A DNA stretch of 60,606 nt from Devosia sp. 66-14. Its GTDB lineage: Bacteria > Pseudomonadota > Alphaproteobacteria > Rhizobiales > Devosiaceae. The notes under the pieces were generated by a model, which was given only the letters and a program-made list of their open reading frames with translations, had not been told where the DNA came from and searched no databases. A program made the translations under genes and the position numbers. This document shows, in pieces, positions 50,864 through 59,767 of the stretch. The DNA lies in the NCBI GenBank assembly GCA_001899085.1, contig MKVB01000009.1:51652-112257 (forward strand), given 5' to 3'. Position 1 is the first letter of the stretch; every line of letters starts with the position of its first letter.

Positions 50864-52381
50864 ATGCGCAAGTCCGAACATCAGGTGGTCATCGCCGGCG
50901 GAGGCCCGACCGGGCTGATGCTGGCAGGCGAGCTGGCATTGGCCGGGATCGATGTGGCGATCGTCGAACGACGGCCGGGCAAGGACGTGATCGGTTCGCG
51001 GGCTGGAGGGTTGCACCCGCGCACCCTCGAGGTCTTCGAGCAGCGTGGCATCGCCGAGCGGTTCGTGGCCGAGGGGCAGGTGGCGCAGGCGGTGGGATTT
51101 GCCGGCGTGCGCATCGACCTCACGGGGTTCCCGACGCGCTATCCCTACAGCCTGGGCCTGTGGCAGAACCATATCGAGCGGATCCTCGGCGGCTGGGTCG
51201 ATGAACTTGCGGTGCCGGTCTATCGAGGCACCGAGGTGACCGGCTTCACCGAGGACGAGCGCGGCGTCGACGTCGCGCTGAATGATGGCAGTGCGATGCG
51301 GGCACAGTATCTGGTGGGCTGCGACGGCGGACGGAGCCTCGTGCGCAAAGCCGCCGGCATCGCCTTTCCGGGATCGGACCCCACCACCAGCAACCTGATC
51401 GCCGAAGCCGAGCTGAGCGAGCTGCCGCCGGAATGGGGGATCACCCGCGACGGGCTCGGCATCCACTCGATCGGGCGGGTGAACTACGAAATCCGCGATG
51501 GGCAGATCATCTGGGCCGATAGCGGGCCGGTGCGGGTGCTGGTCACCGAGCGGGAAGTGGGCAAAACGGGCGAACCCAGCCTCGCAGAGCTGAAAGAGGC
51601 GCTGATCGCCGTCTATGGCACCGACTATGGCATCCACAGCCCGAGCTCGATCACCCGTTTCACTGACGCGGCGCGGCAGGCCGCCACCTATCGCCAGGGG
51701 CGGGTGCTGGTGGCCGGCGACGCGGCGCATGTCCATCCGCCCGATGGCGGCATGGGGCTGCAGACCGGGGTGCAGGACGCGGTGAACCTTGGCTGGAAGC
51801 TGGCGCAGGTGGTCAAGGGCACCGCATCGGAGGGGCTGCTCGACAGCTACCACGCGGAACGTCATCCGGTCGGTATGATGGTGCTGCGCTACACCATGGC
51901 GGCCGTGGCGCTCCGGCGTGACGATGATCGCACCAAGGCGCTGCGCGAGACGATGGCGGACCTGCTCGGCATGGACGAGCCGCGGCGGCGCGTCGCGGCG
52001 GACCTCACCGGGCTGGGCATCCGGTATGACCTCGGCGATGGCCATCCGCTACTCGGGCGTCGCATGCCGGATCTCGACCTCGGCACGACCGGCGGCGTGA
52101 GGCGGACCTATGAGTTGCTCCATGCGGCGCGGCCGGTGCTGCTCAACTTCGGGGCTCCCGGCGCCTTCGACATCGCGCCGTGGGCGGATCGGCTGCAGCT
52201 GCTCGATGCCGCCTATGACGGGGTGTGGGAGCTGCCCGGTCCTGGGGTTGTCAGCGCGCCCGCAGCGGTGCTGGTCCGGCCCGACAGCTATGTGGCCTGG
52301 GTCGGGGACGGGACAGGGCAGGGGCTGACCGAAGCGCTGACGCGCTGGTTCGGCATGGCCCGATCTAGCGCGACGCCCTGA
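50864..52381 (+). CDS. FAD-dependent monooxygenase, rifampicin monooxygenase-like
   Basis: A 505-residue class A flavoprotein hydroxylase: GGGPTGLMLAGELAL (dinucleotide-binding), YLVGCDGGRSLVRK (DG motif), and VAGDAAHVHPPDGGMGLQTG (GD motif). The later GIRYDLGDGHPLLGRRMPDL and PDSYVAWVGD resemble Rox/pentachlorophenol-monooxygenase-type proteins closely. It may hydroxylate or linearise a polyketide or phenol; rifampicin is one candidate. AGAGAC precedes the ATG. The tail overlaps the converging aroB by 17 bp. Confidence 0.85.
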   Translation: MRKSEHQVVIAGGGPTGLMLAGELALAGIDVAIVERRPGKDVIGSRAGGLHPRTLEVFEQRGIAERFVAEGQVAQAVGFAGVRIDLTGFPTRYPYSLGLWQNHIERILGGWVDELAVPVYRGTEVTGFTEDERGVDVALNDGSAMRAQYLVGCDGGRSLVRKAAGIAFPGSDPTTSNLIAEAELSELPPEWGITRDGLGIHSIGRVNYEIRDGQIIWADSGPVRVLVTEREVGKTGEPSLAELKEALIAVYGTDYGIHSPSSITRFTDAARQAATYRQGRVLVAGDAAHVHPPDGGMGLQTGVQDAVNLGWKLAQVVKGTASEGLLDSYHAERHPVGMMVLRYTMAAVALRRDDDRTKALRETMADLLGMDEPRRRVAADLTGLGIRYDLGDGHPLLGRRMPDLDLGTTGGVRRTYELLHAARPVLLNFGAPGAFDIAPWADRLQLLDAAYDGVWELPGPGVVSAPAAVLVRPDSYVAWVGDGTGQGLTEALTRWFGMARSSATP

Positions 52382-53483
52382 CCTCTTCGAGGTAGGCGCG
52401 CACGGCGGCCGGGTCGACATTCTTCTCGATGAAGGCCCGGCCGATGCCATGGGTGAGGATGAAGGTGAGCGCGCCGCGCACCACCTTCTTGTCCTGGGCG
52501 ATGGCGTTCATCAGGTAGTCGGTATCGGGCAGCTCACCGGGGATATCGTTGATGTGAGTGGGGAGGCCCGCGGCGCTCAGGTGCTGGGCGATGCGGCCGG
52601 TATCCTGGCTGGGGGCGAGACCCAGTTTCGCCGAAAAGCCATGCGCCAGCACCATGCCGATGGCGACGCCTTCGCCATGCAGCAGCCGGTCGGAATAGCC
52701 GGTGGCCGATTCGAGTGCGTGGCCGAAGGTGTGGCCGAGATTGAGCAGGGCGCGCACCCCGGCCTCCTTCTCGTCGGCAAGCACGAAGCGGGTCTTGGCG
52801 GCGCAGCAGCGCGCCACCATCTCGGCGCGCAAGCCGGCGTTGCCGGCAAAGATGTCGCGGCGATTGTCCTCGAGCCAGAAATAGAACGGCTCGTCGTCGA
52901 TCAGCCCGTATTTCACCACTTCGGCATAGCCGGCGGCGAGCTGCCGCGGCGGCAGGGTATCGAGGGCGTCGAGGTCGGCCAGCACCAGCCGCGGCTGGTG
53001 GAAGGCGCCGATCAGGTTCTTGCCGTGCGGCGAGTTGATGCCGGTCTTGCCGCCGACGGAGCTGTCGACCTGGGCGAGCAGCGAGGTCGGCACCTGCACG
53101 AAATCCATGCCGCGCCGGGCGATCGCCGCAGCAAAGCCGGCGAGATCGCCGATGACGCCGCCGCCGAGCGCGATGATCAGGTCGCCGCGCTCCAGCCGGG
53201 CCGCGAGAATGGCCTCGACGGTTTCACCCAGCCGGGCGAAGGATTTGGTGCTCTCGCCATTGGGCAGCACCACCGTGGCGTATTGCACTTCGGCCGCGTC
53301 GAGGGAGGCGGTGAGCCGCGGCAACTGCGCGATGGCGACTTCCGTATCGGTGACGATGCCGAACCGGCGGCCGGGGTACCTCGCCTTCAGCAAGGCGCCG
53401 GCATTGTCGATCAGGCCGTTGCCGATGAGGATGTCGTAGGCGCGCTCACCCAGCGGCACGTGGACTTTGATCGGCTCAGCCAT
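52365..53483 (-). CDS. aroB: 3-dehydroquinate synthase
   Basis: A 372-residue AroB, the second step of the shikimate pathway. Features: ALGGGVIGDLAGFAAA (NAD-binding), QVPTSLLAQVDSSVGGKTGIN, AGYAEVVKYGLI, and LLNLGHTFGHALE with metal-binding His. Its start overlaps the aroK 3' end by 8 bp, so the two are one operon. Confidence 0.97.
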   Translation of the reverse strand: MAEPIKVHVPLGERAYDILIGNGLIDNAGALLKARYPGRRFGIVTDTEVAIAQLPRLTASLDAAEVQYATVVLPNGESTKSFARLGETVEAILAARLERGDLIIALGGGVIGDLAGFAAAIARRGMDFVQVPTSLLAQVDSSVGGKTGINSPHGKNLIGAFHQPRLVLADLDALDTLPPRQLAAGYAEVVKYGLIDDEPFYFWLEDNRRDIFAGNAGLRAEMVARCCAAKTRFVLADEKEAGVRALLNLGHTFGHALESATGYSDRLLHGEGVAIGMVLAHGFSAKLGLAPSQDTGRIAQHLSAAGLPTHINDIPGELPDTDYLMNAIAQDKKVVRGALTFILTHGIGRAFIEKNVDPAAVRAYLEEVRASR

Positions 53484-54069
53484 TGGGCGTCTCGTTGCTC
53501 AGATGCGCCAGCACGGCGTCGATGACTTCGCTCGCCACCTGGTCCTGCGGCACGTCGCGCGAGACGATGGTGACGTCGGCCTCGGCATAGACCGGATAGC
53601 GCACGTCGATCAGTTTCTGCAGGGTTTCGCGCGGGTTGGCGGTTTTCAGCAGCGGCCGGTTGGAGCGGCGGGAGACGCGCTGGAACAGCAGTTCGAAATC
53701 GGCCTTGATCCATACCGAGATCGCCGCATCCTTCACCAGCGCCCGGGTCTCGGCATTGATGAAGGCGCCGCCGCCGGTGCCGAGCACGATGTTGTGGTCC
53801 TTCAGCAGCCGGGCGATCACTTTCACTTCACCGGCGCGAAAATCGGCCTCGCCATGGGTGCGGAAGATATCCTCGATGGTCATCCCAGCGGCCTTTTCCA
53901 CCTCCTCGTCGCTGTCGACGAAGTGGCGGCCGAGGCGGGCGGCGAGGCGACGGCCGACGGTGGTCTTGCCGGCGCCCATCATGCCGATCAGGACGATCGG
54001 GCGGTGCCCGAGGAGCCGCTGCAGATCCTCGCGCCGGTCGTCGCGGGTGGTCGTACCGTCGCGTGACAT
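53476..54069 (-). CDS. aroK: Shikimate kinase
   Basis: A 197-residue P-loop kinase: LIGMMGAGKTTVGRRLA (Walker A), GRHFVDSDEEVEKAAGM with the substrate Asp, and GTGGGAFIN are hallmarks. Phosphorylates shikimate. The C-terminal extension is short. First gene of the aroK-aroB operon. Confidence 0.95.
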   Translation of the reverse strand: MSRDGTTTRDDRREDLQRLLGHRPIVLIGMMGAGKTTVGRRLAARLGRHFVDSDEEVEKAAGMTIEDIFRTHGEADFRAGEVKVIARLLKDHNIVLGTGGGAFINAETRALVKDAAISVWIKADFELLFQRVSRRSNRPLLKTANPRETLQKLIDVRYPVYAEADVTIVSRDVPQDQVASEVIDAVLAHLSNETPNG

Positions 54070-54214
54070 GGCATTTCCCTGTTCGGGCGGTTTGAAGCGT
54101 TAGGGCGGCATAAAGTCAATGCCCGCTATGGTCGGACGGCTATGGTTAGCGCACCCTTGATCGCATCCGGCAAACAAGGGAAACTGACCTTCAGCGTGAC
54201 AAAAGCGGATTGCC

Positions 54215-54541
54215 ATGCCGACTCTCATTCGCCTGATCGTTATCCTGCTGGTCCTGGTCGGGCTCGGCTACGGGGCCATGTTCGCGCTCGTCGCGTTCGT
54301 CCAGCCGCGCGACAAGGATGTGACCATCCGCATTCCGGCGCGCGACCTGATGCCTTCGACCCAGCGCGATCCGCTGGTGCGACGCGAGATCAACACCACC
54401 CGCCAGCCGGAGGCGCCGGCGACGACACCGCCGGCCGCCGAGGCTCCGGCGGCTGAGGCGCCGGCCCTGTCGGTGGAGCCGACGACCGATGCTCCGGCCG
54501 ATAATGGCGATGTGGTGACCCGGCAGCAGGGGATCGAATGA
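54215..54541 (+). CDS. Small single-pass membrane protein upstream of xerD
   Basis: A 108-residue protein with one N-terminal helix (LIRLIVILLVLVGLGYGAMFALVAF), a short juxtamembrane DKDVTIRIPARDLMP, and a disordered Ala/Pro/Glu-rich tail (AATTPPAAEAPAAEAP). Conserved between aroK and xerD in relatives. Function unknown. ATGA overlap couples it to xerD. Confidence 0.75.
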   Translation: MPTLIRLIVILLVLVGLGYGAMFALVAFVQPRDKDVTIRIPARDLMPSTQRDPLVRREINTTRQPEAPATTPPAAEAPAAEAPALSVEPTTDAPADNGDVVTRQQGIE

Positions 54542-55452
54542 GCGGCGGCCATCTGGTCGATGCGTTTCTCGAGATGATGAGCGCCGAGCGCGGCGCGGCC
54601 AGGAACACCATCGACGCCTATCGTCGCGACCTCGGCGACTATTGCGGCTTCCTCGCCCGGCGCGGCAGCGGGCCGACCGCCGCGGGGCGGGAGCAGGTGA
54701 CTGAGTATCTGGCCTTCCTCGAAGCCGAGGGGATCGCCGCGTCATCGAGCGCGCGCAAACTCTCCGCCATCCGGCAGTTCCACAAGTTCCTCGCCGCCGA
54801 TGCGCTGCGCGGCGACGACCCGACCCGAATCATCGCCTCGCCCAAGGCGCGGCGCAGCCTGCCCAAGGTGCTGTCGATCGCCGAGATCGACCGGCTGCTG
54901 AGCCTTGCGGAACTCGAGATCGAAGCGCCCGAGGCGAGCGAGGCTCAGCGCGCCATGGCCGGGCGGCTCTATCTGCTGCTCGAGCTGCTCTACGCCACAG
55001 GCATGCGGGTATCGGAGCTGGTGGAGCTGAAGCGTGCCGCGGTGATGCGAGATGCGAGTTTTCTCACCGTGCGCGGCAAGGGCGGCAAGGAACGGATCGT
55101 GCCGCTGACCGACCGGGCGCGGGATGCGGTGAAGGCGTATCTGACGCGGCTCGAACCCGGCACCTGGCTGTTTCCGGCCGGCGGCGAGAGCGGCCATCTC
55201 AGCCGCCAGGTGTTCGCGCGCGAGCTCAAGGGGCTGGCGGGGCGCGCCGGGATCTCGGTCGCCCGGGTGTCGCCGCACGTGCTGCGGCACGCCTTTGCCA
55301 GCCATCTGCTGGCCGGCGGGGCCGATCTCAGGGTGGTGCAGACGCTGCTCGGGCACTCCGACATCTCGACCACGCAGATTTATACCCACGTGCTGGACGA
55401 GAAGCTGAAATCGCTGGTGGAAGCCCATCACCCGCTGGCGGAACAGGGCTAG
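54538..55452 (+). CDS. xerD: Site-specific tyrosine recombinase XerD
   Basis: A 304-residue tyrosine recombinase that acts at dif to resolve chromosome dimers. The catalytic residues are visible: Arg157 in GMRVSELVEL, HVLRHAFASHLL, HSDISTTQIYTH with Tyr282. An N-terminal SAM-like domain covers residues 1-90. Near accA, as in other Rhizobiales. I see no dif site in the window. Confidence 0.93.
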   Translation: MSGGHLVDAFLEMMSAERGAARNTIDAYRRDLGDYCGFLARRGSGPTAAGREQVTEYLAFLEAEGIAASSSARKLSAIRQFHKFLAADALRGDDPTRIIASPKARRSLPKVLSIAEIDRLLSLAELEIEAPEASEAQRAMAGRLYLLLELLYATGMRVSELVELKRAAVMRDASFLTVRGKGGKERIVPLTDRARDAVKAYLTRLEPGTWLFPAGGESGHLSRQVFARELKGLAGRAGISVARVSPHVLRHAFASHLLAGGADLRVVQTLLGHSDISTTQIYTHVLDEKLKSLVEAHHPLAEQG

Positions 55453-55463
55453 CCGGGGCCTTC

Positions 55464-55793
55464 TTAGCCCCGCTTTCGCTCGGTCAGGCCGTCGAGCCGC
55501 AGCAGCAACGCATCGAGCGCCCGCAATACATCGCCCATCAATGGCGGCTTGGGCGGCGTTGGGACATCGCTCCAGGTCGAGCGCAGTTCGGTCAGGCGGT
55601 CCTTGCGCCGGCGCCGGGCTGCCTTGGCCTCGGCCAGGGTGCGGCGCATCGCCTGGTTTGCGGGATCGAGCGTGAACAGTTTCTCGCAATGCGGACACCA
55701 GGCGCCGCCATCGGGACGCACGAGCTTGGCGTTCTCGAGGAACTGGCCGTTGCAATGCGGGCAGCCAACGCTCACCAGGGTATAGGTCGTCAT
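55464..55793 (-). CDS. Zinc-ribbon hypothetical protein
   Basis: A 109-residue protein with two CPHC pairs (GCPHCNGQF and WCPHCEKLF, about 20 residues apart), a compact zinc ribbon. The following region is helical and basic (RRTLAEAKAARRRRKDRLTELR), and the C-terminus is helical. It could bind nucleic acid. No family recognised. ATG 55793 preferred over the longer frame from 55850. Confidence 0.6.
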   Translation of the reverse strand: MTTYTLVSVGCPHCNGQFLENAKLVRPDGGAWCPHCEKLFTLDPANQAMRRTLAEAKAARRRRKDRLTELRSTWSDVPTPPKPPLMGDVLRALDALLLRLDGLTERKRG

Positions 55794-55986
55794 GGTCGAA
55801 GTGCGGTTCCGATCGTTCGGCACCAGCGTTGTCATGAAAGCGTCATGCAATGGTTAATGCGGCGTGACGCGCGCGGTGGGCCGGCAGGCGTGGTGTCGCC
55901 GGATCAGGCTCAGCGCTTGACTCGGCCCGGTCGCATCGCCACTTTCCGGCCACTTTGGGGGGCGAGTTGACGCCCTCCCGGCTGGG

Positions 55987-56016
55987 CACGTCGCGGTTTC
56001 CGTTGAAACGGCGACA
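55987..56016. repeat. Short palindromic element, RIME-like
   Basis: CACGTCGCGGTTTCCGTTGAAACGGCGACAGG contains GTCGC/GCGAC arms around GGTTTCCGTTGAAACGG. Its core TTGAAACGGCGAC matches the element at 26091-26125. It is in the accA upstream region. Confidence 0.45.
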
Positions 56017-56100
56017 GGCACCGGCTAGTTGATCCTTGGTCGCGCTGTCGGGATGGAAAGTCTCACCACTTTTCCTCAAAGCGCTCAGTTGGCGGGTTGG

Positions 56101-57060
56101 ATGCAGTCCTATCTCGATTTCGAAAAGCCGGTCGCCGATCTCGAAGGCAAGATCGCCGAGCTCAAGTCCCTCGCCACGTCCGATCAGGCCGTGTCCATCG
56201 ATGAAGAGGTGACCCGGCTGTCGGCCCGCGCCGACGAGGCGCTGGTCGATATCTACAAGAAGCTCACCCCCTGGCAGAGGACGCAGGTAGCGCGCCACCC
56301 GCAGCGCCCGCATTTCTCCGACTACATCAAGTCGCTGATATCGGAGTGGACGCCGCTGGCCGGCGATCGCAAGTTTGCCGAGGACCCGGCGCTGCAGGCC
56401 GGTTTCGGCCGCTTCAACGGGCAACCGGTGGCGATCCTGGGACAGGAGAAGGGCTCCAATACCGAGAGCCGGCTGAAGCATAATTTCGGCATGGCGCGGC
56501 CCGAGGGCTACCGCAAGGCCGTGCGCATCATGGACATGGCCGACCGCTTCGACATCCCGCTGGTGTCGTTCGTCGATACCGCCGGGGCCTATCCGGGCAT
56601 AGGCGCCGAGGAGCGCGGGCAGGCCGAGGCCATCGCGCGCTCGACCGAGCGCTGTCTCGAGCTGGGTGTGCCCAACCTCGCCATCATCATCGGCGAAGGC
56701 GGTTCGGGCGGCGCCATCGCCATCGCCACGGCCAACCGTGTGCTGATGCTGGAGAATGCCATTTATTCGGTGATCTCGCCCGAGCCGGGCGCCGCGATCC
56801 TGTTCCGTGACGCCGCCCGGGCGCCCGACATGGCGGCAGCACAGAAGATCACCGCGCCCGACCTGCTCGGGCTGGGGGTGATCGACGGAATCATTGCCGA
56901 ACCCGCCGGCGGGGCGCATCGCCATCACGGCGAGGTCATGGCTTCGACCGCCAAGGCGATCAGCCAGTTCCTCGCCGATTTCCCCGGCACCCGGGGACGG
57001 CTGGAGGTGCGTGAACACAGGCGGGACAAATTCCTCGCCATCGGCACCAATTTGGGTTGA
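56101..57060 (+). CDS. accA: Acetyl-CoA carboxylase carboxyltransferase subunit alpha
   Basis: A 319-residue AccA, which with AccD moves the carboxyl group from carboxybiotin to acetyl-CoA. Features: QSYLDFEKPVADLEGKIAEL at the start, FVDTAGAYPGIGAEERGQAEAI, and IGEGGSGGAIAIATANRVLMLE. The frame opens earlier at 56029, but relatives begin at the equivalent of ATG 56101, preceded by GGCGGG. Confidence 0.95.
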   Translation: MQSYLDFEKPVADLEGKIAELKSLATSDQAVSIDEEVTRLSARADEALVDIYKKLTPWQRTQVARHPQRPHFSDYIKSLISEWTPLAGDRKFAEDPALQAGFGRFNGQPVAILGQEKGSNTESRLKHNFGMARPEGYRKAVRIMDMADRFDIPLVSFVDTAGAYPGIGAEERGQAEAIARSTERCLELGVPNLAIIIGEGGSGGAIAIATANRVLMLENAIYSVISPEPGAAILFRDAARAPDMAAAQKITAPDLLGLGVIDGIIAEPAGGAHRHHGEVMASTAKAISQFLADFPGTRGRLEVREHRRDKFLAIGTNLG

Positions 57061-57185
57061 TCGCCGCCCGGGCAGCGGGCATGAAGCCAATAGTAAACGG
57101 GCTGTTAACCGAGGCGGCTTACCAGATGGTAACCGTCCGTTCGTAACCCGGTGGTTCGGGCAGACAAGCATTCGGGTATCTGGCT

Positions 57186-58217
57186 GTGGGCAGAACGCTC
57201 CGTTCCTTCCTCCTTGTCGGTGCAGGTCTGGCGGTGGCGGCCATGCTCGCCGGCTGCGGCGGCCTGAAGCCGGGCAGCAATGCCAAGGCGATGGCGCCGC
57301 TGAAGCAGGAAACGGTGAGCCGGCTGACCGGGCTCGGCTCTTCGCCGGGCGCCGCGATGATGGTCCGCATCTTCAAGGAAAGCTCGGAACTCGAGGTCTG
57401 GAAGCAAACCAGTTCCGGCGCCTTCAAGCTGTTCAAATCCTACCAGATCTGCGCCTGGTCGGGTGAACTGGGACCCAAGATCAAGGAAGGCGACCGGCAG
57501 TCGCCCGAGGGGTTCTACACCGTCACGCCCGGCCTGATGAACCCGAACTCGAACTACTACCTGGCGTTCAATACCGGCTTTCCCAACAAGTTCGACCGGG
57601 CCTACGGGCGGACCGGTTCGGACCTGATGGTGCACGGCGACTGCTCGTCGCGCGGCTGCTACTCGATGACCGACGAGTCGATCGCCGAAATCTATGCGCT
57701 GGCGCGCGAAAGCTTCAAAGGCGGCAACGCCTCGTTCCAGCTGCAGATCTTTCCGTTCCGCATGTCGGCACAGAACCTCGCGAGGCATGCCGACAACCCG
57801 AACATGAGCTTCTGGAAGGACATCAAGGAAGGCTACGACCGCTTCGAGATTGCGAAGGCGCCGGTCTCCTGGGATGTCTGCAACAAGGAATATGTGTTCG
57901 ACGTGCCGAGCGGCACATCGCTCGACGCGCTGGGCAGTTGTCCGGTGACCGTGGCGCAGAACGTGCCCGATACGGTGAAGGCCAAGGCCGCCGCCGACGA
58001 TGCCGCCATGGCCACCGAAGTCGCCTCGCTGGCCGAAAAAGCCGCCAAGGCTGCTGCCGAGGCGCAGAAGGCTGCCGACGAAAAGGCTGCCGCCAAGGCG
58101 CGCGGCGAGGCGATCGGCAGCTTCATCGGCGGGCTGTTCGGCGGCGGCGGCGAAGCCGGCGTCATCGACCCCACCAAGGTGCCGCCGATTCCGCTGCCGC
58201 GCCTGCACCGGGCCTAG
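57186..58217 (+). CDS. YafK/DpaA-type L,D-transpeptidase-fold lipoprotein (copy 2)
   Basis: A 343-residue paralogue of the protein at 23852. Lipoprotein signal ends LAGC (Cys24). Catalytic segment VHGDCSSRGCYSM gives His150 and Cys158, and the RIFKESSELEVWK segment is almost identical between the two. Unlike that copy it has a long C-terminal extension (about residues 257-343), Ala/Lys/Glu-rich and probably coiled coil, then GSFIGGLFGGGGEAG of glycine-zipper type. GTG start. First of a tandem pair. Confidence 0.85.
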   Translation: MGRTLRSFLLVGAGLAVAAMLAGCGGLKPGSNAKAMAPLKQETVSRLTGLGSSPGAAMMVRIFKESSELEVWKQTSSGAFKLFKSYQICAWSGELGPKIKEGDRQSPEGFYTVTPGLMNPNSNYYLAFNTGFPNKFDRAYGRTGSDLMVHGDCSSRGCYSMTDESIAEIYALARESFKGGNASFQLQIFPFRMSAQNLARHADNPNMSFWKDIKEGYDRFEIAKAPVSWDVCNKEYVFDVPSGTSLDALGSCPVTVAQNVPDTVKAKAAADDAAMATEVASLAEKAAKAAAEAQKAADEKAAAKARGEAIGSFIGGLFGGGGEAGVIDPTKVPPIPLPRLHRA

Positions 58218-58277
58218 GACAGGAGCGCCTTCATGTCCCGCGGTCCTCGTCGCACGCTCTGAGACGGCGACCTTGTG

Positions 58278-59060
58278 ATGCGGTTCCGCGGCTCCCATGT
58301 TGGCATGGCCATGGCGATCGGGGTTCTGCTGGTCGCGGCGCTGCTGGTCGGGCGATTTGCGCTCACCGAACGAACGGGGGTTCCCGACATCACCACCGAG
58401 CGCGTTTACGACCGCACCCAGTTCGTTGCCGAACTGAGCCAAGCCGGCTTCGCGCTCGGCGACGCTGCGCATGTCCGCATCTTCAAGCGCGAACACAAGC
58501 TGGAGCTGTGGCTGAAGCGGGCCGACGGGCGCTATGCGCTGTTCCGCGACTATGACATCTGCAAGTTCTCGGGGGCGCTCGGACCCAAGCTCAAGGAGGG
58601 CGACAGGCAGGCGCCCGAAGGTTTCTATCGCGTGGCGAGCAGCCAGCTGAACCCCAATTCCCGCCATCACCTCAGCTTCAATCTCGGCTTTCCCAATGCC
58701 TTCGATCGCCAGCTGGGTCGTACCGGCTCGGCTTTGATGGTACATGGCGGCTGCTCGTCGGTCGGCTGCTATGCCATTACCGATCGGAGCGTCGACGAGG
58801 TCTATGCAGTGGTCGAAGCAGCGCTCAGCAATGGTCAGGACGCGGTCGACGTGCACGTCTTCCCGTTCCGGATGACGGCCACCGCGCTGGCCGCCGAGGG
58901 GGGGAACACCTGGGCGCCATTCTGGCGCAACCTCAAGGCCGGCTACGACCTGTTCGAAGCGTCCGGCCGGCCGCCCAAGGTCGGCGCCTGTCGAGGCGAA
59001 TACCGCTTCGGCGCAGATGCGGAGGGGCCGGAATGCGCCGTTATCGCCGCCTGGTCCTGA
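58278..59060 (+). CDS. YafK/DpaA-type L,D-transpeptidase-fold membrane protein (copy 3)
   Basis: A 260-residue divergent paralogue lacking the lipobox; it is anchored by an N-terminal helix (AMAIGVLLVAALLVGRFAL). Catalytic segment VHGGCSSVGCYAI gives His156 and Cys164, and GRYALFRDYDICKFSGALGPKL aligns with the other copies. Starts 60 bp after copy 2. GTG 58275 is an alternative start. Its 3' end overlaps the next gene by 28 bp. Confidence 0.85.
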   Translation: MRFRGSHVGMAMAIGVLLVAALLVGRFALTERTGVPDITTERVYDRTQFVAELSQAGFALGDAAHVRIFKREHKLELWLKRADGRYALFRDYDICKFSGALGPKLKEGDRQAPEGFYRVASSQLNPNSRHHLSFNLGFPNAFDRQLGRTGSALMVHGGCSSVGCYAITDRSVDEVYAVVEAALSNGQDAVDVHVFPFRMTATALAAEGGNTWAPFWRNLKAGYDLFEASGRPPKVGACRGEYRFGADAEGPECAVIAAWS

Positions 59061-59626
59061 TCGACCGGCTGATCCCGTTCCTCGCCGCCATCGTCGGGTT
59101 GGTGGCGCTGGCCGGGGCAGTCGCAGTGCAGCTCAACACCGATGCCAAGACCAAGGCGGTGGCCGAGACGATCGCCGGGCTGCGCGCTTCGGTGGATGAG
59201 CTCGGCAAGCGGGCCGCCACGCCGGTGACCCCGGTCGACGACGGCACGGCGGCGGGGCTGCTCGCCCTGCAGGACCGCATGGTCAAGCTCGAGGGAGAGT
59301 GGGCAGCCCGCGAGGCGGCGGCTCCGACCGCGGCCCCGGCCGCCGATGCAAGCACCGCGACGGCGGCGATCGACCCGAACCTGCCCACCACAGACTGCAT
59401 TCCGCTGGGCACCCGCTTCATGGTGATGCCCGGCGAAAGCTATCCGATCTGCCAATCCAGGGCCGTGGTGAAAACCGGCGCGATCACCGCCGACACTGTC
59501 ACCATCGACGGGGTCGGCCCGGTGGTCGAAACCGGTTTCGGCACCATTGCCGGGACCAGTTGCACGGTGATGGTGTTCTCCGCCGACGAGGCTGGTTTTG
59601 CCGAGGTGCGGGTCACCTGCACCTGA
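59033..59626 (+). CDS. Membrane-anchored hypothetical protein coupled to copy 3
   Basis: A 197-residue protein. One N-terminal helix (LIPFLAAIVGLVALAGAVAV), a helical, probably coiled-coil segment (about 35-100), an Ala/Thr/Pro linker and a C-terminal domain of about 75 residues. The last has beta-type sequence and three Cys (DCIPLG, ICQSR, VTCT plus SCTVMV), likely disulfide-bonded in the periplasm. No family recognised. Its start lies 28 bp inside copy 3, indicating coupled translation. Confidence 0.65.
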   Translation: MRRYRRLVLIDRLIPFLAAIVGLVALAGAVAVQLNTDAKTKAVAETIAGLRASVDELGKRAATPVTPVDDGTAAGLLALQDRMVKLEGEWAAREAAAPTAAPAADASTATAAIDPNLPTTDCIPLGTRFMVMPGESYPICQSRAVVKTGAITADTVTIDGVGPVVETGFGTIAGTSCTVMVFSADEAGFAEVRVTCT

Positions 59627-59647
59627 GGTTTCCTAACCCGGACCTCG

Positions 59648-59699
59648 CTGCCCGCAAGCGGCAGACGGCCAAGGCCGTCTCGGCGGGACGAGCGGGCAG
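59648..59699. repeat. Nested hairpin downstream of the YafK operon
   Basis: Outer arms CTGCCCGC (59648-59655) and GCGGGCAG (59692-59699) enclose an inner stem AGACGGC/GCCGTCT (59663-59669, 59674-59680). It lies between the end of the operon and the EamA gene. No T tract follows, so factor-independent termination is doubtful. Confidence 0.5.
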
Positions 59700-59767
59700 T
59701 TCCATTTCCATCGGCAACTGCTAGAGCTAGCGGCGGGCATTCGCCTCTGCCACTTCCCGAGTCCATC

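Noticed and set aside
49799-52045. 748-codon minus-strand frame
   Set aside because: Only its last 280 codons are the exonuclease; the rest is antisense to the well-supported flavin monooxygenase.
54538-55452. XerD-type recombinase as a sign of a mobile element
   Set aside because: It sits in a conserved housekeeping context (aroK/aroB and accA) with no integrase neighbours, attachment repeats or phage genes.
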